From contig CAJFMX010000019.1 in the NCBI GenBank assembly GCA_904393115.1, forward strand, positions 1-43,467: a stretch of 43,467 bases of DNA, written 5' to 3'. The notes beneath the pieces were generated by a model that saw nothing but the letters and a program-made list of their open reading frames with translations, did not search any database and was not told the origin of the DNA. Positions 34,408 through 42,932 of this stretch are shown piece after piece (within the stretch, counting starts at the first letter, position 1; every line of letters begins with the position of its first letter). The DNA is from an uncultured Clostridia bacterium. Its GTDB lineage: Bacteria > Bacillota > Clostridia > Christensenellales > UBA1750. The translations under genes were made by a program, and so were the position numbers.

Positions 34408-36098
34408 GTCCGCTCTTCCACCTCGCTTTCGATGGTCAGGCCGTATTCCTCGCCGTAGAGCAGGTGGATGCGGCGGTTGGTGTTGCGCAGGCCGATGCCG
34501 TAGCGGGACTTCTTGACGATGGCGTTGCTGTCGTCCCGGAGCATCTCCTGCAGGCGGCTAAGCTCCTCGGGCGGGATGCCGAGCCCATCGTCCTCGACGG
34601 TGAAGAGGATCCTGTGCCCCTGCTCGTCCTGCGCGGCGCGCACGATGAGCGTGCAGCCGGGCATCTCGCTCATGCCGTGCTTGATGGAGTTCTCGATCAG
34701 GGGCTGCAGGATGATCTTCGGGCAGAGGGCGCCCCGGATCTCCTCGTCCATGTGCAGCTCGTAGCGGAACTTTTTCTTATAGCGCACCTGCTGGATGGTC
34801 AGGTAGCTGCGCGCGTAGTCCATCTCCTGCTCCACGGTCAGGAAGTAGTCGCCGTTGTTGATCGAGAGGCGGAAGAGCCTGCCCAGGGCCTGCACCATCT
34901 CGATGGCCTCGGGGGTGCGGCCCGTCTCCATCACGCGGACGATGGAGTCCAGCGTGTTGTAGAGGAAGTGCGGGTTGATCTGCTCCTGCAGGGCGCCGAT
35001 CTCCATGCGGCGCAGCTGTTCCTGGCGGTCCACGGTCTCCTTCATGAGCCCGCGGATCTTGTGCAGCATGACGTTATAGGAGTGGGAGAGCGCGGCGTAC
35101 TCGGCGAACCCCTCCTCGGGCAGGCTGATGCGGTTGTCGTCCAGGTTGCGCTCGATGCGCTGCATGTTCGTCTGCATCTGCGTCAGCGGCCGGACGATCT
35201 GCATGGAGAGCCAGACCGCAACGGCCGTGACCAGGATCGCCAGGCACACCACGATGCCCGTCATGCGCGAGTTGAACTCCGAGGAGTTCTTCGCGATGTC
35301 CTCGGCCGTGACGGTGCCCACCAGCCGCCAATCCGTGCCGGCGATGTCCTGGGAGAGCACCATGGTGTTCTCGTCCGCGCCGTCCTCCTCCTCGGTGCGG
35401 ATGCTCTCCTCGGAGATCAGCTCCAGCGCCAGCAGCTTTTGGTCCGGGTGGAAGATGATCTCGTCGTCCTGGGAGAGGATGTAGGGGCAGCCGGAGGACC
35501 CGAGCTCCACGGACCGGCAGATCTCCTCCAGGGGCTCCAGGCGCATGTCGACCATCAGGATGCCGATGTTCTGCTCGCCGTCCTGGTTGTAGCGCACCTT
35601 GCGCAGGACGGAGACCACCCAGGGGTAGCTGTTGGGGTAGAGGTTCTGCACGTGCGGCCGGGACAGGACCGTCTCCCCGATCTCCGCGTCCATGGCCTGG
35701 CGGTACCAGTCCAGCGCGGGCAGGTTGCAGGTCTCCTTGAACTGCGCGCCCGGCAGGCCCATGATCGGCGTGCCGTATTCGTCCACCAGGATCAGGGCGG
35801 AGATGTCCTCCGTGTTCCCGGTATAGAAGCGCACGCTCTGCGCAAAGCTCTCGGCGTTGAAGTTCTCCTCGGCCTCGATGTCGCCGGCGACCGCGGAGGC
35901 GACCTCGCGCACCCGGCCGACGTAGGTCGAGAGCCGGTCCGAGACCGTCGCCATGTCCTGCAGCATGTCGCTCATGCCCAGCTGGTTGAACATGGTCGTC
36001 GCCGTGGTCGAATAGACGGAGCTTACGACAAAGACGGCGCCGAGCGTCAGCCCCACGACCGTGAGCAGCAGCACATGGCGGATGGAGATCTTTTTCAT
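34371..36098 (-). CDS. YesM-type sensor histidine kinase
   Basis: A 575-residue membrane histidine kinase. TM1 is at about 8-28 and TM2 at about 280-303, enclosing a 250-residue extracellular dCache/Cache-type sensor domain. A HAMP region follows, then the LytS/YesM kinase core: QINPHFLYNTLDSI with phosphoacceptor His377, PLIENSIKHGM (N box, about 463) and DDGLGIP / YGIGLRNTNRR (G boxes). ATG at 36098 lies only 3 bases after the regulator stop. The 37-base overlap with the downstream lipoprotein gene is unusual and couples sensor and binding protein. Likely role: sensing an extracellular sugar through the lipoprotein and phosphorylating the YesN-type regulator. Confidence 0.95.
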   Translation of the reverse strand: MKKISIRHVLLLTVVGLTLGAVFVVSSVYSTTATTMFNQLGMSDMLQDMATVSDRLSTYVGRVREVASAVAGDIEAEENFNAESFAQSVRFYTGNTEDISALILVDEYGTPIMGLPGAQFKETCNLPALDWYRQAMDAEIGETVLSRPHVQNLYPNSYPWVVSVLRKVRYNQDGEQNIGILMVDMRLEPLEEICRSVELGSSGCPYILSQDDEIIFHPDQKLLALELISEESIRTEEEDGADENTMVLSQDIAGTDWRLVGTVTAEDIAKNSSEFNSRMTGIVVCLAILVTAVAVWLSMQIVRPLTQMQTNMQRIERNLDDNRISLPEEGFAEYAALSHSYNVMLHKIRGLMKETVDRQEQLRRMEIGALQEQINPHFLYNTLDSIVRVMETGRTPEAIEMVQALGRLFRLSINNGDYFLTVEQEMDYARSYLTIQQVRYKKKFRYELHMDEEIRGALCPKIILQPLIENSIKHGMSEMPGCTLIVRAAQDEQGHRILFTVEDDGLGIPPEELSRLQEMLRDDSNAIVKKSRYGIGLRNTNRRIHLLYGEEYGLTIESEVEERTCVTITLPKRLP

Positions 36099-36101
36099 CC
36101 G

Positions 36102-37697
36102 CTATGCGCCCCCCTGCATCCGGTACTCCTTGGGGGAAAGGCCGCAGCGCTGCTTGAAGCAATAGCTGAAGTAGCTGGCGTCCCCAAAGCCCGTCTCCTC
36201 GGCGATCTGGTAGATCTTCATGCTGGTCTCGCGCAGCAGCTTCTGCGCGGCGGCGATGCGCTGGTCGAGCAGGTACTGCAGAAAGCTCGTGCCCATCTCC
36301 CGCTTAAAGAGCAGGGAAAACTGGGTCTGGCTGATCTGAAAGAGCGCGCACAGCGACTCTAAGGAGAGGTCCTTGTCCGCGTAATTGCTCTGCGTATAGG
36401 CCACGGCCTGCGCGATGAGCTCGCTGCCGGAGGTTGCGACCTCGCGCCGCACGGCGTCGGAGACGAACTGCATGAGCGTGCCGAGCTGCTCCACGCCCGC
36501 CGTGATGTCCGCCGGCTGCAGCACCCACTCCATGTGCAGCCCGGGGAAGGCAGGCGCGACGTCCACGCCCGCGCGCCCCGCCGCCGCAAGGACCGCCGAG
36601 AGCACCTGCAGGAGCAGGAGCTGGCGCTCGCTGGCGTCCATCTGGGCGTTGGCCACGTGCTGGGCCAGCTCCCCGCAGAAGGCGGCGATCTCCTCCTTCT
36701 TTCCGCTGCGGCACAGCGCGGCCGCCCGCGTGAGCCAGGCGTCCAGCTCCAGGTCCTTGCGCCGGCTCTCGGGGCTGGAGCTCGGGGTGTAGACCTGGCC
36801 CTGGCCGGCGATGAGGCGCTTGTCCAGGGCGGCCATGGCGTTCTGATACCCCTCGCTGAGCGCGGAATAGCTGCCGATCTCGTCCGAGAGGCCGGCCGTC
36901 GCGGTCAGGTGCAGGTAGTGGCGCAGGGACTGGATGGCGTCGTCGCAGGCGGCGATGGCCTCCTCCTGCGAGGCGGGCAGGAGCAGCAGAAACTGGCTGC
37001 GGTACTGGATGAACTCGCCCTGCCGCCGCTTGAACACCTCGGAGAGGACCTCCTCCACCGAGGCGCCCAGGAGCATGGGCTGGCTGTCGAAGTCGCGCCG
37101 CAGGACCTCCAGGTTTTCCTCCGTGCGCTCCAGGGAGAGCACGGCCAGGTACATCGGGAAGGCGATGCGCTCGTCCACCGGCTGGGGGTAGGCGCACAGC
37201 GCGTGCGCGTCCCCGCCGAAGCTGCCCGAGAGGTATTCCAGCACGACGCCGCGGCGGAGCTGCTGGGCGTTCTTGGCGACCTTGTCGCGCAGGATCTCCA
37301 GGTTCACGCGCTGGCGGTCCTGCTCGTCGAGCTGCTCCTTGGCGCGGCGCAGCACCTTCATGATCCCCTGTGCGGAAAGGGGCTTGAGCAGGTAGTCCAG
37401 CACCTGGCGCTGCAGCGCCTGCTTGACGTAGATGAAGTCGTCGTATCCCGAAAGGACGATGTACTTCATCGTGGGGTACATCTCCTGCAGGCGCGAGATC
37501 ATCTCCATCCCGTCCATGTAGGGCATGTGCACGTCGGTAAAGACGACGTCGGGCTGGAACTGCGCCGCCTTCTCGATGGCGTCGATGGCGCCCGTCGCCT
37601 GCGCGCACAGGGTAAAGCCGCACGCCGCAAAGTCCACGGTGGCGGTGATGCCCTCGCGGACCTCGTCCTCGTCGTCTACGAGCATGATCTTGTACAT
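36102..37697 (-). CDS. YesN-type response regulator with AraC DNA-binding domain
   Basis: A 531-residue response regulator. The receiver domain has the MLVDDEDE acidic patch (residues 5-12), phosphoacceptor Asp55 in VVFTDVHMP and KPLS near 105. A long central domain follows. The C-terminal AraC-type DNA-binding region (about 430-531) contains LSLESLCALFQISQTQFSLLFKREMG and IYQIAEETGFGDASYFSYCFKQRCGLSPKEYR. ATG at 37697 follows TAGGAGG. It partners the histidine kinase 3 bases downstream and probably activates this operon including the amylase. The 42 bases between it and the yfcE-like stop hold no clear promoter, so co-transcription from 38356 is possible. Confidence 0.95.
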   Translation of the reverse strand: MYKIMLVDDEDEVREGITATVDFAACGFTLCAQATGAIDAIEKAAQFQPDVVFTDVHMPYMDGMEMISRLQEMYPTMKYIVLSGYDDFIYVKQALQRQVLDYLLKPLSAQGIMKVLRRAKEQLDEQDRQRVNLEILRDKVAKNAQQLRRGVVLEYLSGSFGGDAHALCAYPQPVDERIAFPMYLAVLSLERTEENLEVLRRDFDSQPMLLGASVEEVLSEVFKRRQGEFIQYRSQFLLLLPASQEEAIAACDDAIQSLRHYLHLTATAGLSDEIGSYSALSEGYQNAMAALDKRLIAGQGQVYTPSSSPESRRKDLELDAWLTRAAALCRSGKKEEIAAFCGELAQHVANAQMDASERQLLLLQVLSAVLAAAGRAGVDVAPAFPGLHMEWVLQPADITAGVEQLGTLMQFVSDAVRREVATSGSELIAQAVAYTQSNYADKDLSLESLCALFQISQTQFSLLFKREMGTSFLQYLLDQRIAAAQKLLRETSMKIYQIAEETGFGDASYFSYCFKQRCGLSPKEYRMQGGA

Positions 37698-37739
37698 TGC
37701 GCGCCTCCTACTGTTCTGCAAAAAAGACGGGTATCCGCG

Positions 37740-38285
37740 CTAGATGCGCGTGCTGCGGATCGGCCGGCCGTCCATGGCCTTGATCGTGAACAGGCCGTCC
37801 TCATACGTCATGTAGCTGTTCTCGTTCCCCTCCTTGGGCAGGGAGACGGAGCCGGGGTTGAGGTAGAGGTTGTCCTGGCCAAAGGGGTCCATGGCCTGCA
37901 CGTGCGTGTGGCCGTGGATGAGCAGGTCGCCGGGGCAGAGCTTGGGCGGGTTTGCGGTGTTGAAGAGGTGGCCGTGGGTGACAAAGGCCATGCGCCCGCC
38001 CAGGAAGAGCGCGAGCGAGTCCGCCTCGATCGGGAACTCGAGCACCATCTGGTCCACCTCGGCGTCGCAGTTGCCGCGCACGCAGAGGAAGCGCTGCTTC
38101 ATGCCGTTGAGGATCGCGGTGACCTCCTTGGGGTTGTAGTCGCGGGGCAGGTCGTTGCGCGGGCCGTGGTAGAGCAGGTCGCCCAGCAGCACGATGCGCT
38201 CCGGCTTTTCGCGCGCGTCGATCTCCGGCAGCATGCGGGCGTAGTAGGCGGAACCGTGGATATCGGAAACAAAGACGAGTTTCAT
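37740..38285 (-). CDS. YfcE/MJ0936-family phosphodiesterase
   Basis: A 181-residue metallophosphoesterase. All metal-site motifs are present: FVSDIHGS (residues 5-12), LLGDLLYHGPRN (about 33-44), VRGNCDAEVD (about 68-77), THGHLF (about 104-109) and IHGHTHVQ (about 122-129). YfcE relatives hydrolyse phosphodiesters and need two metal ions (often Mn). ATG at 38285 is preferred over the ATG at 38291 since GGAGG is 8 bases away. It is upstream of the response-regulator operon and divergent from the DUF6483-like gene. The physiological substrate is unknown. Confidence 0.93.
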   Translation of the reverse strand: MKLVFVSDIHGSAYYARMLPEIDAREKPERIVLLGDLLYHGPRNDLPRDYNPKEVTAILNGMKQRFLCVRGNCDAEVDQMVLEFPIEADSLALFLGGRMAFVTHGHLFNTANPPKLCPGDLLIHGHTHVQAMDPFGQDNLYLNPGSVSLPKEGNENSYMTYEDGLFTIKAMDGRPIRSTRI

Positions 38286-38326
38286 GCGCATTTCCTCCAT
38301 TTGTCGTAAAAAAAACCTATACCCGC

Positions 38327-38356
38327 ATGATACCACAAAATCCCCTGGCCGCGCAA
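38327..38356 (-). promoter_or_regulatory. Promoter of the phosphodiesterase gene
   Basis: On the minus strand TTGCGC (38356-38351), 18-base spacer and TATCAT (38332-38327), preceded by GTGG in extended -10 style. On the other strand a mirror-image GTTGTGGTATCCT (38385-38397) may drive the divergent gene. Confidence 0.5.
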
Positions 38357-38373
38357 CGCAAAATCCCCTGGCC
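38337..38373. repeat. 14-base direct repeat in a divergent promoter region
   Basis: AAAATCCCCTGGCC occurs at 38337-38350 and 38360-38373 (23-base period, about two helical turns) between the two divergent extended -10 boxes, where a regulator binding in tandem could control both genes. Confidence 0.7.
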
Positions 38374-38438
38374 CGTCCCGGCAAGTTGTGGTATCCTGTA
38401 GGCAGCAACGCGCCGGTTCCGGGCAAGGGGGGCTTTTC

Positions 38439-38813
38439 ATGGTCTATGAACAGGACTACATCCTTCGGCAGATCGAGATCCTGATGCAGGGCATCCGCCG
38501 CGTCTTCTTCGGCAAGCGGGAGAAGGGCGCGGCCGCCTTTGCCGTCAGCGGCGCCCTGCCCGGCGCGCTCTGGTACACCCGCGTGCTGGAGCGCCTGGAG
38601 GCCGGGGACATAAACGGCGCGGAAAACCTCCTCTTTGCGCTGATGGACCCCGCCGAGCCCCAGGGGCTGCTGGCCGCGCTGGACTTCTACAACCGGCTGC
38701 GCCGCATCCCGGAGGAGCACCTGCTGGAGAGCGGCTTCTCCCTTGCCGAGGTCGAGCAGGGGCTCCTGGACGCCGCCGCCCTCTACGGCCTGGACCTTGG
38801 CGGCCCAATCTGA
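38439..38813 (+). CDS. DUF6483-like protein
   Basis: A 124-residue soluble, mostly alpha-helical protein beginning MVYEQDYILRQIEILMQGIRR, an opening I associate with DUF6483 proteins of Clostridia. It contains further acidic helices (ILRVF..., GAENLLFALMDPAEPQGLLAALDFYNRL, EEHLLESGFSLAEVEQGLLDAA) and no enzyme motif. ATG at 38439 has AAGGGGGG upstream; the open frame from 38388 has no ribosome site. It is divergent from the phosphodiesterase gene, separated by the repeat region. Function is unknown and the family name is from memory. Confidence 0.75.
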   Translation: MVYEQDYILRQIEILMQGIRRVFFGKREKGAAAFAVSGALPGALWYTRVLERLEAGDINGAENLLFALMDPAEPQGLLAALDFYNRLRRIPEEHLLESGFSLAEVEQGLLDAAALYGLDLGGPI

Positions 38814-38822
38814 ATCGCCGTC

Positions 38823-38851
38823 TTGCGGACGCGGCCGCCATGCGATATAAT
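38823..38851 (+). promoter_or_regulatory. Promoter of the mannonate-dehydratase-like operon
   Basis: TTGCGG (38823-38828), exactly 17 bases and a perfect TATAAT (38846-38851), 38 bases before the ATG at 38890. Confidence 0.8.
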
Positions 38852-38889
38852 GAGGGCAACCCGAAAAAAACGAATAGGGGGTACAGAAC

Positions 38890-39966
38890 ATGTCGATTCC
38901 CATGAAGACCATTCCCGGCTATTTCAACGAAAAGCCCGGCATCCAGGTCGGCACCAAGATGGAGGGCGACATCCGCCTGGGGAGCGACGGCCGCTACATC
39001 TTTGACGAGCAGGGCGTGCGCTTCCTCAAGCAGATGGGCGTGGACTGGGTCATGGTCGGCGACGTGCCCGAGCATAACGCCAAGACCTATAAGGCGGTGC
39101 GCGAGCAGCTCGAGGAGCGGGGCCTGAAGATCTACCGCCTGCAGAACATCGAGCTGCACAACATGCCCGCCGTGACCTTGGGCCTGCCGGACCGCGACCG
39201 CATGATCGACCGCTACCTGCAATACATCACGGACCTTGGCGAGGCGGGCATCCACTACGCGACCTATGCGCACATGGGCAACGGCATCTGGCGCGGGGAC
39301 GCCCGGCGCGAGGTGCGCGGCGGCGCGACCGCCGGCGGCCTGGACCTGCACGCGCCCAACCGCGCCACGGCCTTCGGGCCCTTCGACTGGCCGCTCTCCC
39401 ACGGCCGCGTCTACGGCGAGGACGAGATCTGGGAGAACTACGAATACTTCATCAAAAAGGTCGTGCCCGTGGCGGAGGCCGCCGGCGTCTACATCGGCAT
39501 CCACCCGGACGATCCGCCGGTCTACACCATGGCGGGCGTGCCGCGCTGCGTCTTCGGCAATTTCGAGGGGTACAAGCGCGCGCTGGAGATCGCGGACAGC
39601 CCCAACATCGGCGTCTGCCTGTGCGTGGGCTGCTGGCTGGAGGGCGGCGACCTGATGGGCTGCACGCCCGTGGAGTTCATCCGCTACCTGGCCGAGCGCA
39701 AGAAGCTCTTCAAGCTCCACGTGCGCAACGTCACCGCCCCGCTCTACGCGCCCGGCGGGTTCAACGAGACTTTCCCGGACGCGGGCTACTACAACCTGGC
39801 GGACGTCATCTCCGTGCTGGACGAGGTCGGCTTTGACGGCTGCATCATGAACGACCACCTGATCGACATGGTGGGCGGGCACTACACCTGCGAGGCGTTC
39901 TTCACCTCCTACCTCAAGGGCCTGGTGGACGCGGTGCAGACCGTGCAGCACCGCGCCAGGGCCTGA
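38890..39966 (+). CDS. Mannonate dehydratase family protein (TIM barrel)
   Basis: A 358-residue TIM-barrel protein similar to D-mannonate dehydratase (UxuA), which converts D-mannonate to 2-keto-3-deoxygluconate in glucuronate breakdown. Family features are IGIHPDDPP (about 195-203), GVCLCVGCW (about 239-247), FKLHVRNV (about 276-283), and the late NDHLIDMVGG. These supply metal-binding His/Cys/Asp residues of the known family. Length is close to the usual 350-400. ATG at 38890 follows an AGGGGG site. No uxuB, uxaC or glucuronidase gene is adjacent, so a related sugar-acid epimerase or isomerase role is also possible. It is followed after 2 bases by a small gene. Confidence 0.8.
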   Translation: MSIPMKTIPGYFNEKPGIQVGTKMEGDIRLGSDGRYIFDEQGVRFLKQMGVDWVMVGDVPEHNAKTYKAVREQLEERGLKIYRLQNIELHNMPAVTLGLPDRDRMIDRYLQYITDLGEAGIHYATYAHMGNGIWRGDARREVRGGATAGGLDLHAPNRATAFGPFDWPLSHGRVYGEDEIWENYEYFIKKVVPVAEAAGVYIGIHPDDPPVYTMAGVPRCVFGNFEGYKRALEIADSPNIGVCLCVGCWLEGGDLMGCTPVEFIRYLAERKKLFKLHVRNVTAPLYAPGGFNETFPDAGYYNLADVISVLDEVGFDGCIMNDHLIDMVGGHYTCEAFFTSYLKGLVDAVQTVQHRARA

Positions 39967-39968
39967 GC

Positions 39969-40214
39969 ATGGACCGCATGACCGCGCCCGGCGGCGCGCT
40001 CCTGCCCGGCCAGTCCCCGGAGGAGGCGCTGCGCCGCCTCTCCCAGTACGAGGACCTGCGCGCCTCCCTGGAGGGCCAGCTCGCTTCCACCCTGGAGAAG
40101 CTGGAGTCCCTGCGCGCGCAGGGGCGGACGCGCAGCGCCACCTACCAGCAGCTCCTCGCGCAGAAGCTCACGCTCAAGGACTTCCTCTCCCGCATCGACC
40201 TGTTCGTGCGCTGA
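39969..40214 (+). CDS. Small coiled-coil protein, unknown
   Basis: An 81-residue protein, almost entirely helical and charged: the region EEALRRLSQYEDLRASLEGQLASTLEKLESLRAQG (about 18-52) and YQQLLAQKLTLKDFLSRIDLF (about 58-78) look like a coiled coil with a turn. The ATG lies 2 bases after the dehydratase stop with a weak GGG site, suggesting coupling. The SGNH gene follows after 34 bases. I do not recognise a family and give no function. Confidence 0.6.
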   Translation: MDRMTAPGGALLPGQSPEEALRRLSQYEDLRASLEGQLASTLEKLESLRAQGRTRSATYQQLLAQKLTLKDFLSRIDLFVR

Positions 40215-40248
40215 CGCGCCCGCGCGCGACAAAACGGAGGCATTCGCC

Positions 40249-40893
40249 ATGCGCCTGCTCTTTCTCGGCAACAGCCACACCTACTACAACGACATGCCCT
40301 TCCTCGCGGCCGAGCTCCTGCGCGCCGGCGGGGACGCGGTGGAGGTCGCCATGCTCACCCGCGGCGGCCAGAGCCTGGCCGGCCACCTGCAAAACGAGCA
40401 GACGCGCTTCAACCTGCTCTACGGCGGCTGGGACCTCTGCCTTGCGCAGGAGGTGACCAGCGAATTCCCGCCCCAGGAGGACTACCTGCGCGGCGTCGAG
40501 GCGGTAAAGGCCCTCTGCGACGCGGGCGGCTGCCGCCTGGCGCTGTACATGAACTTCGAGTCGCCGCGGGATACGCCGCCGCTGTCGGCCATGCGGCCCT
40601 CGGTCCTGGCGGCGGCGGAGCGCTTCCGCCTGCCCGTGGCGCGCGCGGGCGAGGCCTTTGCGCGCGCAGTCCAGTCCTGCCCGGACATCGACCTGTACGG
40701 CCCGGACCGGCACCACGCCTCGCCCGCGGGCTCCTACCTCGTCGCGCTGAGCGTGCTGCGCGGCGTCTTTGGCCGGGACGTGCTCGGCCTGCCCGCGCGC
40801 ATCGGCTTTGCCGGACGGCCCGTGCTCGACCTGCCCAAGGCCCAGGCCGCGGCCCTGCAGGCCGTCGCGCAGTCCCTGCCCGCCGCCCTCTGA
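40249..40893 (+). CDS. SGNH/GDSL-type hydrolase
   Basis: A 214-residue SGNH hydrolase. Block I carries the nucleophile in LFLGNSHTYYNDMP (Ser9, residues 4-17). Block II is probably MLTRGGQSLAGHL (about 35-47), and the catalytic Asp/His sits in YGPDRHHASPAGSYL (about 151-165). Such proteins deacetylate or hydrolyse esters; in a sugar-acid operon a glycan acetyl esterase is plausible. No signal peptide is seen, so it is probably intracellular. ATG at 40249 follows ACGGAGG. It is the last gene of the operon from 38890 and is followed by a terminator. Confidence 0.85.
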   Translation: MRLLFLGNSHTYYNDMPFLAAELLRAGGDAVEVAMLTRGGQSLAGHLQNEQTRFNLLYGGWDLCLAQEVTSEFPPQEDYLRGVEAVKALCDAGGCRLALYMNFESPRDTPPLSAMRPSVLAAAERFRLPVARAGEAFARAVQSCPDIDLYGPDRHHASPAGSYLVALSVLRGVFGRDVLGLPARIGFAGRPVLDLPKAQAAALQAVAQSLPAAL

Positions 40894-40907
40894 CCAAAAA
40901 CGCCGCC

Positions 40908-40943
40908 GCGCCCTGCGCTTGGTACCGCGCAGGGCGCATTTTT
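40908..40943. terminator. Terminator between convergent operons
   Basis: An 11-base perfect stem (40908-40918 with 40927-40937) with an 8-base loop, followed by ATTTTTGTGTTTT on the plus strand. The minus strand has TTTTT about 8 bases after the stem, so it may serve the GHL6 gene more weakly. Confidence 0.85.
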
Positions 40944-40955
40944 GTGTTTTGGCGC

Positions 40956-42899
40956 TTACACGTCCAGGACAAAGGCCTGGTAGCGCGCAAGCGGCGCAAA
41001 GCGCAGCCGGGTCTGCGCCCCGCCGGCCTCGACCGCGGGCTGGGGCGCGCCCTCGAGCGGATGCACGCCCGTCACCGCGCAGGGCAGGCAGATCTCCACG
41101 TTGGGGACGGGGATGCACGGCTCGACCGTCACGCCGTTAAAGCCCGAGAGGTTGAGCAGCTGCAGGAACATCCGCCCGTCCGGCAGGCCGTTCCAGAAGA
41201 CCTCCACGCAGGTGGGCGCGTTCGTCCGGAGCAAAAAGGCCTCCGGCGCAAGGTCCCGCAGCGCGTCCAGCGCGAGCAGCCGGTGGTCCGCGTAGCCATA
41301 GTCGTGGTAGAGCCGCCCGAGCCGGAAGGCAAAGGCCGCGCTCGTCCCGTCCGCGCTGCGCAGCAGGCCGCGCTCCTCGCCCGTCTCGTGGCCAAAGCAC
41401 CGCTCCGGCGGGCCGAACATGGCGCTGTGCACCAGGGGCAGCGCGCCCTGCGCGCCGGAGAAGACGCCGAACTCCCGGTCCAGGATCACCCAGTCGCGGT
41501 CCGGGAAGGAGGGGAAGCGCGTCTTGTCCGCCGTGGAGAGGTAGGCGGCGCGCGTGGCGCGCAGCGTGGTCCTCCACTCCGCGCCGAGCAGGCGCAGGGC
41601 CTCCGTGGCCTCGCCGTCCACCAGGCCGGAGAACAGGAGCTTTGCTCCGCCCTCGCGCGCGGCGCGGAGCATGGCCGCCGGCGCGCGCGCCGGGTCCGGC
41701 ACGATCAGCGCGGCATAGCCCGCCGCGCGCTCCGGGTGCTCGACGGCCGCGGGGTGGTCCAGCACGTCGAAGAGGACGTGCCCCTCCTTGAGCAGGTTGA
41801 ACCAGCCCAGGTACTCGGGGTCGCCCTTGCGCGGCCGGTAGAGCAGCACGCGCGCCAGGGACTGGAACTTGCCGTAGAGCGCCTCGTTCCGGGCGTGGAC
41901 GCCGAAGACCTCGCGCATGGCCGCGACGCCCGCGCGGTCCGGGTAGTCCGCAAAGTCCCCGATGATGCAGAAGTCGAGCTGGGACCCTGCGGCCATGTTC
42001 TCGTAGAGGCGGATCTTGGTCAGCTCCGGGGAGACGCCCTGGAAGCGGTAGAAGATGTCCACCGCGTTGATGGCGCAGTTGAGCATGGTCTTCTCCCCGC
42101 CCCAGGAGCCCGCGGCGCTCTGGCAGTTCTCCGACGCGGAATAGAGGAAGAAGGGCAGGGGCCGGTCCACGGCGGAGTTGGACTCCTCGCGGATGATGTC
42201 CACGCCCTTGTGGTGGTAGGTGCAGATGGCGACCTCCGGATTGATGGCCTTGACCGCGCGGCGGATGCGCAGCAGCAGGTCGCCCACCACCTGCTCCTTG
42301 AAGGCGGCGTAGGTTTCGTCCGTCTTCCAGTCCTGGCCCTGGGGCAGGTCGCGGCCGCAGTAGTCCAGGTACGCCTTCCGGCAGGCCGGGCAGTTGCAGA
42401 TGCCGTGCTCGACGTTGGAATAGTCCTTGGTCTGGAAGCCGAACATGTTGAAGAAGATGCCGTCCACCGGGTAGTTTTCCAGCACCTCGCGCAGGATCTC
42501 GATGGAGAGGCGCTGCTGGTACTCGCCGCAGACGCAGGTGGCCGCGGTGTCGTTGTAGTGCAGGTGCTCGCCCGCCTCGGAAACGTAGTACCACTCCGGG
42601 TGCTCCGCGAGGAGCCGCTCGTGCGTCTTGGAGAAGTCGAACCGCGCGATGACGCGGACGCCGTGCGCGTGGCAGACGCGCACGATCTCCCCCAGCAGGT
42701 CGCCTTTCAGGTACGGGCTGCGGGTCTGATAGGGCAGGTTCGTGGGGTAGAACGAGGTGATGCCCCCCGCGCCCACCATCACGCAGTTGCAGTGGGAGGA
42801 TTCAATTTCTGCAAACCATGCGTCCACGTCCATGCCCGCGTCGATGTCGCGCAGGTTGTTCTGGATCATGCGCAGGTTGTTCTGGAGCCACCAAGCCAT
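40956..42899 (-). CDS. GHL6-type glycoside hydrolase with GH42-like trimerisation region
   Basis: A 647-residue TIM-barrel glycosidase-like protein. The N-terminal 130 residues match the hypothetical glycosyl hydrolase 6 (GHL6) pattern: QNNLRDIDAGMDVDAWF, VMVGAGGITSFYPTNL, RSPYLKGDLLGEIVRVCHAHG, VIARFDFSKTH and HPEWY (to about 106), then DGIFFNMFG. The middle (about 375-470) resembles the beta-galactosidase trimerisation domain (LLKEGHVLFDVLDHPAAVEHPERAAGYAALIVPD). The substrate is unknown. There is no signal peptide, so it is probably intracellular. ATG at 42899 follows AAGGAGG and has a good promoter. The first codons contain a 21-base near-repeat giving LQNNLR twice. It is convergent with the SGNH operon. 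Confidence 0.85.
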   Translation of the reverse strand: MAWWLQNNLRMIQNNLRDIDAGMDVDAWFAEIESSHCNCVMVGAGGITSFYPTNLPYQTRSPYLKGDLLGEIVRVCHAHGVRVIARFDFSKTHERLLAEHPEWYYVSEAGEHLHYNDTAATCVCGEYQQRLSIEILREVLENYPVDGIFFNMFGFQTKDYSNVEHGICNCPACRKAYLDYCGRDLPQGQDWKTDETYAAFKEQVVGDLLLRIRRAVKAINPEVAICTYHHKGVDIIREESNSAVDRPLPFFLYSASENCQSAAGSWGGEKTMLNCAINAVDIFYRFQGVSPELTKIRLYENMAAGSQLDFCIIGDFADYPDRAGVAAMREVFGVHARNEALYGKFQSLARVLLYRPRKGDPEYLGWFNLLKEGHVLFDVLDHPAAVEHPERAAGYAALIVPDPARAPAAMLRAAREGGAKLLFSGLVDGEATEALRLLGAEWRTTLRATRAAYLSTADKTRFPSFPDRDWVILDREFGVFSGAQGALPLVHSAMFGPPERCFGHETGEERGLLRSADGTSAAFAFRLGRLYHDYGYADHRLLALDALRDLAPEAFLLRTNAPTCVEVFWNGLPDGRMFLQLLNLSGFNGVTVEPCIPVPNVEICLPCAVTGVHPLEGAPQPAVEAGGAQTRLRFAPLARYQAFVLDV

Positions 42900-42932
42900 G
42901 TTTCCGGCCTCCTTCTCTCTTTTTGCCTTTTC

